The notes below the pieces were generated by a model, which made no database searches, was not told the origin of the DNA, and was given only the letters and a program-made list of their open reading frames with translations. Positions 1 to 5,234 of a DNA stretch of 5,234 bases are shown here, in pieces. The stretch spans positions 4,883-10,116 of the forward strand of contig PLNZ01000298.1 of the NCBI GenBank assembly GCA_003142915.1, written 5' to 3'. The number at the start of each line of letters is the position of its first letter. The stretch's first letter is position 1. Source of the stretch: Ignavibacteriales bacterium (GTDB taxonomy: Bacteria; Bacteroidota; Ignavibacteria; Ignavibacteriales; Ignavibacteriaceae). A program made the translations under genes and the position numbers.

Positions 1-599
1 TTAAAATCCTGACTTTCATAATAAGCATATAGTCCGTAGTAAAGTAAAAACTCAGCATAGGGTGAAGACGGATCATATCCTTTAGGGGTTTTTTTATAGG
101 TTTTTCCTCCTATTGAAAAATTTTCATTTTTTAAAACCTTTTTGACTGAATTATTTAGCTCTTTTCCTAAAACCGTATCAGACACCGCATCCCTGTAAAT
201 TTTTAATTGCTCTTTTGAAGGCATGTAAATACCGGTACTCAGGAAGAAGCCTTTCGTATCTATGTGAAAATAAAACCCGGAGCTTTCCATCTTCTTTTTG
301 CCCTCCCATAAATATATTCCGAGGTTAGTTTTATACGGTGACTTATCTTTACTAAATCTTACATCCCGATGAAGTCTGAAAACAGATTTGTCTATCCCTG
401 GAACAGCAATAATATTTGGGATGATAGCTGATAGCTTTTCCCCCATTTCAGTAACAAATTGAAAAGCCGGTTCTAAAAATTGCGAATTGTATTCATCCCT
501 GTGTTTCTCAAACCATTCCTTGCTGTTATTTTTTGAAAGCTTCTTTAAGAAACCAACTGTTTTCATCGGAAAATTTTCAAATGCCGGTAATTTAGTCAT
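1..599 (-). CDS. DUF2461 / TIGR02453 family protein, C-terminus cut by the window edge
   Basis: An open frame on the minus strand runs from ATG at 599-597 off the left edge with no stop, giving 199 complete codons. The N-terminus (F10-P11-M12-K13, then S26-K27-E28-W29-F30 and H33-R34) and the central block (V73-F74-R75, H77-R78-D79-V80-R81-F82-S83-D85-K86-P88-Y89-K90) are the conserved signature of DUF2461 (PF09365/TIGR02453). G107-F110-H112 and the late P172-G174-Y175-D176 stretch also fit. Family members are usually about 220 residues, so perhaps 20-40 residues are missing. The molecular function of this family is not established and I assign none. There is no signal peptide, so it is probably cytoplasmic. 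An in-frame ATG lies 15 bases upstream at 614-612, but 599 is preferred because AAAGGA sits 6 bases before it. The peptidase gene upstream is 178 bases away, so co-transcription is uncertain. Confidence 0.88.
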   Translation of the reverse strand, partial: MTKLPAFENFPMKTVGFLKKLSKNNSKEWFEKHRDEYNSQFLEPAFQFVTEMGEKLSAIIPNIIAVPGIDKSVFRLHRDVRFSKDKSPYKTNLGIYLWEGKKKMESSGFYFHIDTKGFFLSTGIYMPSKEQLKIYRDAVSDTVLGKELNNSVKKVLKNENFSIGGKTYKKTPKGYDPSSPYAEFLLYYGLYAYYESQDF

Positions 600-605
600 T
601 GTTTT

Positions 606-611
606 TCCTTT
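606..611 (-). promoter_or_regulatory. Ribosome binding site of the DUF2461 gene
   Basis: On the minus strand the bases before ATG 599 read AAAGGA AAAACA ATG, a purine-rich Shine-Dalgarno match at good spacing. It lies inside the reading frame that would begin at the upstream ATG (614), and so decides the start in favour of 599. Confidence 0.55.
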
Positions 612-682
612 CATTATTTAAAACTTTTAAATCTTTCGAATCGGTGCAAATATCAATCACACCTTAATCCCTTCCTTACTAA

Positions 683-709
683 GCCTGCCTACCCGGTAGG
701 CAGGTAGGG
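683..709. repeat. GC-rich perfect inverted repeat in the intergenic gap
   Basis: Bases 684-693 (CCTGCCTACC) and 695-704 (GGTAGGCAGG) are perfect reverse complements around a single base. As a folded hairpin this would be an 8-bp stem with a 5-base loop. The right arm is followed at once by another GTAGGGG, so GTAGG occurs twice at 8-base spacing. The element and the GC-rich bases up to about 728 stand out sharply from the AT-rich flanks. No T-run follows on either strand, so it does not look like a classic intrinsic terminator. Short palindromes of this kind are often dispersed intergenic repeats (REP-like). That reading is an inference that needs a genome-wide count. Confidence 0.6.
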
Positions 710-777
710 GACAGGGTTAGCCGGGCGGCAAAAAATGTATATAACCAAAATACCCATCAAAATTGAACCAACGGAAA

Positions 778-3027
778 TTAAAATGCGCCAGCCGGTTCAT
801 GTTCATTTAAATATCTTGTTAAAAGATTAAACAAGTGCAGTGTAGTATTTTTACCTTCAAATATTCCATGCGAACGATTGGGGTAATCCATCATAGTAAA
901 AGGTTTATTTAAAGAGATCAACTTATTCACAAGCGCTTCTGTATTTTGAAAATGGACATTATCGTCGCCTGAACCATGAACAATTAAAAGATTACCTTTA
1001 AGTTTGTCGGCATAGGTTATAGGTGAGCCTTCTGTATATGCTTCGGTATTATCCTGCGGAAGACCCATATAACGTTCCTGGTAAATAGTATCATAATATC
1101 TCTGGTCGGTTACCGGTGCAACAGACATGCCTGTTTTATAAATATCAGGATACCTAAACAGGAGATCTAAAGTGCCTGAACCGCCGCCGCTCCAGCCCCA
1201 AACAGCTATCCGATTTGGGTCGAGAAAGGACCATTTCTTCAGCAATTCGGTTGCAGCGGCAGATTGATCTTCGGAAGAAATAACACCAATTTTTTTATAG
1301 ATGGCTTTTCGCCATTCTCTTCCTCTTGGACCAGGGGTGCCTCTGTTATCAACACTTATGATAATATATCCCTGCTGTGCAAGCATCTCATGCCAGAACC
1401 AATCCCTCTCCCATTCATCAAGAACCGTTTGAGCCGCAGGTTCGCCGTAAACATAAAATAATACCGGGTACTTTTTTGAAGGATCAAAATTATATGGTTT
1501 AATACAATAACCGTCAAGCAGTATGCCGCTGCCTATATCAACTTTGAAGAACTTCACCGGTTTAGTTTTCAACTGTCCTATCCTTTTCTTTAATTCAGAA
1601 TTTGAGACTAAAGTATTAACCACTTTGTGATCGGGAAGATGCACGACATCAACGATGGGGGGATTACTAAAAGAAGAGTATGTATGTATTGCCCATTCGG
1701 AATTAGGCGATATTTGATATGAATGTGTTCCCGGCTCATCCTGAGGAGAAATTCTTTCTGCCTTCCCGGTACCGTTAAGCGCCATTCTAAATAAATATCT
1801 TTGCGCAGCATTATCAGGTGAAGCTATAAAATAAATCCAGCCGTTTGCTTCATCAATACTTTCAATGCTGATTACATCAAAGTCACCCGGGGTAACCAAT
1901 TTTAGATCACCTGTATTTTTCGATACTACATAAACGTGCCGCCAGCCATCCCTTTCACTAACCCAGACGAATTGATCGCCGCTCTTAAACCATTGGGGAT
2001 CATCATTTATATCTACCCATGCTTTATCCTCTTCAACGAATAATGTTTTTACATCTCCTGATTTTACATTGGCAAGCATTATTTCGTTTTTATTCTGCGC
2101 CCTGTTCAGGCACTGTAAAATAATTTCATCAGAGCCTGCCGCCCAGTCCATTCTTGCAATGTAATTATTGCGGGAATCGCCGGGTACTTTCATCCAAACT
2201 GTACTGCCGCCTCCTGCACTAACTACACCCACACGGCAGGCTGAATTAGTTGTTCCGGCTATTGGATATTGAACGGGTTTAACAAATGAGTAAAGAGAAT
2301 CAGTATCGTCAATTAACAGGAAATCTTTTACACCGCTTGCATCGAGCTGCCAGTATGCAATCGTTTTGCTATCAGGGCTCCACCTGAAACCATCCCTTAA
2401 ATCTAATTCTTCCTCATATACCCAATCGAATGTGCCATTAATTGTGGTGAAAGAACCGTCTTTTGTTAATTGAGTTATGTTATTGGTTGATAAATCCTCA
2501 ACATAAAGATTATTTTTCATTACATAAGCAACTTTTGCCTCATCAGGAGAAAATTTAGCAAACATAAGTGTGGAAGAATCAGCATTACCGCCAAGTTTAA
2601 AAAATTTCCGGTTTTCAAGATTTAATACCCAATAATCACCGCGTGTATTTCTGCGCCAGACTCTTGCAGTGTTTGTAAAAATTAATAACAGCTTTTTGCC
2701 AGGGGACCATTGGTAATCATCTATTCCGAGCGAGGATTCCTGCCCCTGAGGAATTAATTTTTCAGCAGGGATAAGTATTTTCCTGTTTCCCGTCGCAGCG
2801 TCATAGGATACAATATCCTCACCTTCTTTAGTTTTTTCCGAAGGCTCTAAAGTGGTATAACCTGTTCCATCTTCCAGCCAGCGGGCGGGACCAAATCTTT
2901 CGGCGCGAAAATAATTAGAACCAAAAACTTTATTCAGAGTTATTAGAGTAGAGTCATCATCCTGTGCTCTGGGAATTATTGTTACAAATAGAATAAAAAA
3001 GAGAATTAAATATAATCTTGCCTTCAT
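778..3027 (-). CDS. Exported S9B family dipeptidyl peptidase IV-like serine peptidase
   Basis: Complete 749-residue protein, a usual length for S9B peptidases. Residues 1-21 form a signal peptide (MKAR, a hydrophobic stretch L5-I18, then PRAQ), so it acts in the periplasm or outside the cell. Residues about 100-460 fit the DPPIV N-terminal beta-propeller, with D201-W202-V203-Y204-E205-E206 matching the Glu-Glu motif that holds the substrate amino group. Residues about 495-745 are the alpha/beta hydrolase domain. Y527 in YGEP fits the oxyanion tyrosine. S613 in G-W-S-G-G-G is the nucleophile, D688 in G-S-G-D-D-N-V-H-F-Q the catalytic Asp, and H720 in R-S-H-G the catalytic His. The family removes X-Pro or X-Ala dipeptides from peptide N-termini. 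A closely related S9 specificity cannot be excluded. YGEP replaces the common YGGP. The start is supported by GGAG (3034-3037) 6 bases before ATG. It appears to be its own transcription unit. Confidence 0.95.
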   Translation of the reverse strand: MKARLYLILFFILFVTIIPRAQDDDSTLITLNKVFGSNYFRAERFGPARWLEDGTGYTTLEPSEKTKEGEDIVSYDAATGNRKILIPAEKLIPQGQESSLGIDDYQWSPGKKLLLIFTNTARVWRRNTRGDYWVLNLENRKFFKLGGNADSSTLMFAKFSPDEAKVAYVMKNNLYVEDLSTNNITQLTKDGSFTTINGTFDWVYEEELDLRDGFRWSPDSKTIAYWQLDASGVKDFLLIDDTDSLYSFVKPVQYPIAGTTNSACRVGVVSAGGGSTVWMKVPGDSRNNYIARMDWAAGSDEIILQCLNRAQNKNEIMLANVKSGDVKTLFVEEDKAWVDINDDPQWFKSGDQFVWVSERDGWRHVYVVSKNTGDLKLVTPGDFDVISIESIDEANGWIYFIASPDNAAQRYLFRMALNGTGKAERISPQDEPGTHSYQISPNSEWAIHTYSSFSNPPIVDVVHLPDHKVVNTLVSNSELKKRIGQLKTKPVKFFKVDIGSGILLDGYCIKPYNFDPSKKYPVLFYVYGEPAAQTVLDEWERDWFWHEMLAQQGYIIISVDNRGTPGPRGREWRKAIYKKIGVISSEDQSAAATELLKKWSFLDPNRIAVWGWSGGGSGTLDLLFRYPDIYKTGMSVAPVTDQRYYDTIYQERYMGLPQDNTEAYTEGSPITYADKLKGNLLIVHGSGDDNVHFQNTEALVNKLISLNKPFTMMDYPNRSHGIFEGKNTTLHLFNLLTRYLNEHEPAGAF

Positions 3028-3033
3028 AATTTT

Positions 3034-3037
3034 CTCC
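3034..3037 (-). promoter_or_regulatory. Ribosome binding site of the peptidase gene
   Basis: On the minus strand the sequence before ATG 3027 reads CGGAGAAAATTATG. GGAG lies 6 bases ahead of the start codon, and this fixes the start together with the signal peptide that begins there. Confidence 0.65.
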
Positions 3038-3052
3038 GATGAGATTTAACTT

Positions 3053-3081
3053 GTAATAATTTAGGCGATAATTTATGTCGA
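3053..3081 (-). promoter_or_regulatory. Weak candidate sigma-70-like promoter for the peptidase gene
   Basis: On the minus strand TCGACA (3081-3076, five of six to TTGACA) is followed after exactly 17 bases by TATTAC (3058-3053, four of six to TATAAT). This would place the transcript start about 19 bases before ATG 3027, leaving room for the GGAG site. The region is AT-rich, so chance matches are likely. Promoters in the Bacteroidota often follow a different consensus. The call rests on spacing and position only. Confidence 0.25.
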
Positions 3082-3245
3082 ATATTATTTTAAGGCAAGA
3101 AATTTATTTTGAATGGAAAGGAAAACAATAATAAAAGTGACCCACAATTTCATTTAACATAATATGAGAGGCTAAATAAAATTGCGAGCCGCAGAAAACA
3201 ACATTAATGAGAAATTAAATTTTTATAATCGTTTCAATAATTTCA

Positions 3246-4466
3246 CTAATCCAATTTTTTCAAATAAACATCTCCATTTATCGTTTCTATTTTCACTTTA
3301 TTTTTACCCCCTCTAATACTTGCTTTACCATGAATATATTTTCTTGGAGAGCCTTTAGAGTAATCCCAATTATCTGTTTGAGTTCTATTAATATCAAAAT
3401 CACTAATAATTTTATAATCTCTATTATCTCTGTCTCTATTTTTTGTGATTGTAAGAGTTATATCTATATCCATCGAAAAACCGTCTGGAACTAAAAGGGT
3501 AATATCACCGCCGGAAGATTGCAGATCAATATTCCTGTCGCTATCGTCAGGTTTGCAAATTTCCTTGACATTTATATTCCCGCCCATAGTAGCAGCATTG
3601 ACACTCCCGTCAACCTCATCAATCTCAATATTTCCACCCATAGTTTTTGCTTTTACAAATTTTTTAGCCGAGTGAACGCTAATTTCCCCTCCCATTGTAG
3701 AAACGTTTGCTCCATTGGACGCATCATCAACATCTATTGCTCCCCCCATACTTGAGATATCTACTTCGTCACCCTTAGATTCACCATTTTTTCTTGTGAC
3801 ATTTTTCATTGTTACCTTGCCCCCCATTGATGATCCTTTTACATCGCCGGTAACATTTTCAAAATCTACATTTCCTCCCATTGTATGAACGTTCCCATCA
3901 ACATCCGAGCCGGTAAGTGAGATATTTCCGCCCATAGTTGAGAGATCAAGGTATCCTTTTAATTTTGAGAGTGTGAGTCCCCCGCCCATAGTCTGACCCG
4001 AAATTTTTCCATCTATACCTTCTATATTAAGCTCTCCTCCCATAGTGTAAATGTACAAGTCGAACTTGAACGGAACCTTTATTTCAAAATGCGCTTTCCC
4101 GTTTTCAGAATCATGATGTTGTTTATATTTGGAGTTTATTTCCAAACCGGAATCACTTTTCTTGATTTCAACAAGAATATCATCACGGTTATGCCCGCCA
4201 AAAGCAGCATTAACATTAACCATATTTTTCTCCCACCCGGTAATTGAAATTGATCCTCCCGTTTTCAAATTTATACTAAGTTTTTGTCCTTTTTCAACAT
4301 CAAAACTTTTATTTATATTTTTATTTCCGCTTATTTCAGATTCTGAAGTTCCATTACTACCGGTTTCCGGTTCATCATTTTGAGCATGACATGCAATAGA
4401 AAATGCCCAAAAGAAAATTAAAATAAGGACATAAAATATCCTTCTAAATACTTTATTTAGGTTCAT
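3246..4466 (-). CDS. Exported beta-solenoid (DUF4097-like) repeat protein B with invariant T/S-M-G-G repeats
   Basis: A 406-residue protein from ATG 4466. GGAG at 4472-4475 lies 5 bases upstream; a GTG at 4472 would add two residues. Residues 1-28 are a signal peptide (MNLNKVFRR, hydrophobic core, then ACHAQ), so it is exported. Residues about 50-135 are a leader with a first repeat-like K-T-G-G-S-I-S-I. From 141 nine [TS]-M-G-G repeats follow, at residues 141, 159, 177, 195, 213, 239, 257, 275 and 293, then S-S-G-G-D-I at 317. Spacing is 18 except after 213 (26) and 293 (24), where charged insertions occur. A C-terminal cap ends in V-K-I-E-T-I-N-G-D-V-Y-L-K-K-L. This layout is that of DUF4097-type beta-strand repeat proteins, described as putative adhesins; the true role is unknown. 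It is a paralog of the gene 23 bases upstream and probably shares its transcript. The only Cys of the mature region is C304, within the second insertion. Confidence 0.85.
   Translation of the reverse strand: MNLNKVFRRIFYVLILIFFWAFSIACHAQNDEPETGSNGTSESEISGNKNINKSFDVEKGQKLSINLKTGGSISITGWEKNMVNVNAAFGGHNRDDILVEIKKSDSGLEINSKYKQHHDSENGKAHFEIKVPFKFDLYIYTMGGELNIEGIDGKISGQTMGGGLTLSKLKGYLDLSTMGGNISLTGSDVDGNVHTMGGNVDFENVTGDVKGSSMGGKVTMKNVTRKNGESKGDEVDISSMGGAIDVDDASNGANVSTMGGEISVHSAKKFVKAKTMGGNIEIDEVDGSVNAATMGGNINVKEICKPDDSDRNIDLQSSGGDITLLVPDGFSMDIDITLTITKNRDRDNRDYKIISDFDINRTQTDNWDYSKGSPRKYIHGKASIRGGKNKVKIETINGDVYLKKLD
3507..4046 (-). repeat. Coding repeat block of protein B: ten 18-residue-type units
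   Basis: The DNA codes ten successive units starting T-M-G-G, S-M-G-G or S-S-G-G. Unit length is 54 bp for seven of the nine intervals, and 78 and 72 bp for the two with insertions. Typical units are TMGGELNIEGIDGKISGQ and TMGGNIEIDEVDGSVNAA. On the plus strand the motif shows as recurring cccatagt or cccattgt with varied third bases. The units are diverged in nucleotide sequence, so this is an old protein-level repeat and not a recent tandem amplification. Confidence 0.85.
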
Positions 4467-4471
4467 AACCA

Positions 4472-4475
4472 CTCC
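4472..4475 (-). promoter_or_regulatory. Ribosome binding site deciding the start of protein B
   Basis: The minus strand reads AAGGAATGGAGTGGTTATG between the two solenoid genes. GGAG with 5-base spacing favours ATG 4466. AAGGA could alternatively serve the GTG at 4472. The two choices differ by two residues only and both retain the signal peptide. Confidence 0.5.
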
Positions 4476-4489
4476 ATTCCTTAAATAAT

Positions 4490-5234
4490 TTATTTTCTTA
4501 GTTTATGTATTTCAATGCCATCATTTATTGTATTAATAGTGATAGAATCTCCGCCGCCGTTTATTTTATAAGCTGCACTAACAGAGCCTGAATATTTTCC
4601 GGAGTCATAATTATTGGCAGGAAATTCCGATATAATAGGCTTTTCTCCGGATCCGCCCCATCCGCCAAGATTTACATTAGCATAAATAGTTGCTTTTATA
4701 TCCGGATCAATATAAAACCGGACCGAACCATTTAATGATTCAAGCTTACTGGAACCTTTGACGGATTTTAACTCAGCATAAATATCGCCTGATGAAGTGC
4801 TTGCGTTTATTGAACCGTTTATATTATAGAGATATATACTGCCGCCGTAAGTTCTGGCAGATACCCAACCCCAGGAGCCAAGGATTTTTATATCTCCGCC
4901 GTTTGTATTTAAAGTAGCACCGCCGGAGACTTTTTTTACATCAATATTGCCGCCCATTGTATTAACATCTGCATTTCCTCCTATATCGCCGGTTGTAATA
5001 TCACCGCCATAAGTTTTAACATTCAGATAATTTCTCACATTGCCGATTTTGATATCACCTCCGTTAGTCTGGATATCGCCTTTTCCTGAAACATTAGCTA
5101 CGGTTATATCACCGCCGTTAGTACCAAGAGTTAAATCGCCATAAATATTACCGGCAGTTACATCGCCTCCATTTGTTTTAACATTTACATAACCCGTTAT
5201 ATCGCTGAGGGTGATATCACCGCTACCGGTAGAG
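4490..5234 (-). CDS. DUF4097-like beta-solenoid repeat protein A, N-terminus cut by the window edge
   Basis: The frame is open from the right edge to the TAA at 4492-4490, giving 247 visible residues. The GTG at 5038-5036 is an internal Val, since repeat units continue upstream without a break, so the real start is outside the window. Units of exactly 18 residues begin at visible residues 2, 20, 38, 56, 74, 92, 110 and 128, for example TNGGDVTAGNIYGDLTLG and TYGGDITTGDIGGNADVN, followed by a 21-residue unit (T-S-S-G-D-I) at 146. A C-terminal cap with a Gly/Trp-rich patch (N-L-G-G-W-G-G-S-G) then ends in S-I-T-I-N-T-I-N-D-G-I-E-I-H-K-L, aligning with the end of protein B. These are DUF4097-type repeats, predicted to stack as a right-handed beta-solenoid. 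Export is expected by analogy with B, but the signal peptide is not visible. The role is unknown. The gene ends 23 bases before B, which points to an operon. Confidence 0.85.
   Translation of the reverse strand, partial: STGSGDITLSDITGYVNVKTNGGDVTAGNIYGDLTLGTNGGDITVANVSGKGDIQTNGGDIKIGNVRNYLNVKTYGGDITTGDIGGNADVNTMGGNIDVKKVSGGATLNTNGGDIKILGSWGWVSARTYGGSIYLYNINGSINASTSSGDIYAELKSVKGSSKLESLNGSVRFYIDPDIKATIYANVNLGGWGGSGEKPIISEFPANNYDSGKYSGSVSAAYKINGGGDSITINTINDGIEIHKLRK
4736..5230 (-). repeat. Coding repeat block of protein A: eight exact 54-bp units plus one of 63 bp
   Basis: Eight consecutive in-frame units of 54 bp and a ninth of 63 bp encode T-x-G-G-[DNS]-[IV] rungs (T-G-S-G and T-S-S-G in the first and last). 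The second position varies among Asn (four units), Tyr (two) and Met (one). The periodicity continues to the window edge, so more units probably lie beyond it. On the plus strand the units appear as repeated atatcaccgccgt-like words. Confidence 0.85.

Noticed and set aside
647..654. Bacteroidota-type -7 element (TAnnTTTG) upstream of the DUF2461 gene
   Set aside because: GATATTTG matches all but the first base, but no TTG lies at the -33 distance, so the match is too weak to report as a promoter.
684..704. Intrinsic transcription terminator
   Set aside because: The stem is strong, but no T-run follows on either strand, so it is reported as an inverted repeat and not as a terminator.
1264..1811. 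Short open frames on the plus strand (1264-1461) and in another minus-strand frame (1608-1811) inside the peptidase gene
   Set aside because: They lie fully within the well-supported 749-residue S9B gene and show no family signature.
3028..3245. A small gene or RNA in the gap between solenoid gene B and the peptidase gene
   Set aside because: No open frame with a ribosome binding site, no tRNA-like fold and no GC-rich stem was visible; the gap is AT-rich with only the weak promoter candidate.
3445..3755. Overlapping plus-strand open frames inside the solenoid gene
   Set aside because: They are antisense shadows of the repeat-coding DNA, with no ribosome binding site and no recognisable domain.
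4129..4383. A plus-strand open frame opposite the N-terminal part of protein B
   Set aside because: It is antisense to a clear signal peptide and leader domain, and its product is low-complexity Ser/Phe/Pro-rich.
4380..4466. Lipoprotein signal (lipobox) in protein B at F-S-I-A-C
   Set aside because: The -3 position is Ser and not Leu/Val/Ile, and the C-H-A-Q that follows suits ordinary signal peptidase cleavage. Lipidation cannot be excluded but is not supported.
4490..5038. A 182-residue protein starting at GTG 5038
   Set aside because: The same frame continues upstream without a stop for 65 more codons, all in phase with the 18-residue repeat, so GTG 5038 is an internal Val and the gene is partial at the window edge.
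3507..5230. CRISPR array or non-coding tandem repeat
   Set aside because: The 54-bp periodicity is in frame, diverged at third positions, and has no constant repeat with unique spacers; it is a protein-level repeat.

Overview
The window is AT-rich DNA in which every supported gene lies on the minus strand. From high to low coordinate, which is the direction of transcription, the order is: a partial exported beta-repeat protein gene (A), a second complete gene of the same kind (B), a secreted dipeptidyl peptidase IV-like serine peptidase, and a DUF2461-family gene cut by the left window edge. The gene content points to a member of the Bacteroidota/Ignavibacteriota/Calditrichota (FCB) group. 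The reasons are exported proteins whose signal peptides end in 'AQ' followed by acidic or polar residues, DUF4097-type repeat proteins in tandem, and an S9B peptidase. No ribosomal or other phylogenetic marker is present, so this assignment is an inference.

Right part (3246-5234): genes A and B are tandem paralogs separated by about 23 bases and probably co-transcribed. Both are built from a repeat of exactly 18 residues (54 bp) opening with T-x-G-G-[DN]-[IV], the pattern of a right-handed parallel beta-solenoid of the DUF4097 ('beta-strand repeat, putative adhesin') type. Gene A runs off the right edge: its frame stays open to base 5234, so its true start lies outside the window. In gene B the second repeat position is Met in all nine core repeats. 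In gene A it is mostly Asn or Tyr. This is the most unusual sequence feature of the window.

Middle (3028-3245): a 218-base AT-rich gap without a gene. It holds a weak candidate promoter and a good ribosome binding site for the peptidase gene. I see no GC-rich hairpin with a T-run after gene B.

Left part (1-3027): a complete 749-residue S9B prolyl dipeptidyl peptidase with signal peptide, Glu-Glu motif and full Ser-Asp-His triad, probably an exported enzyme releasing X-Pro or X-Ala dipeptides during peptide degradation. A 178-base gap follows, carrying a strong GC-rich perfect inverted repeat (684-704) that looks like a dispersed intergenic element. The last gene is the DUF2461 gene, missing its C-terminus.

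There is no direct sign that the solenoid pair, the peptidase and the DUF2461 gene form one functional system. The gaps of about 180-220 bases suggest separate transcription units. No tRNA, rRNA, CRISPR array, insertion sequence or phage gene was seen.
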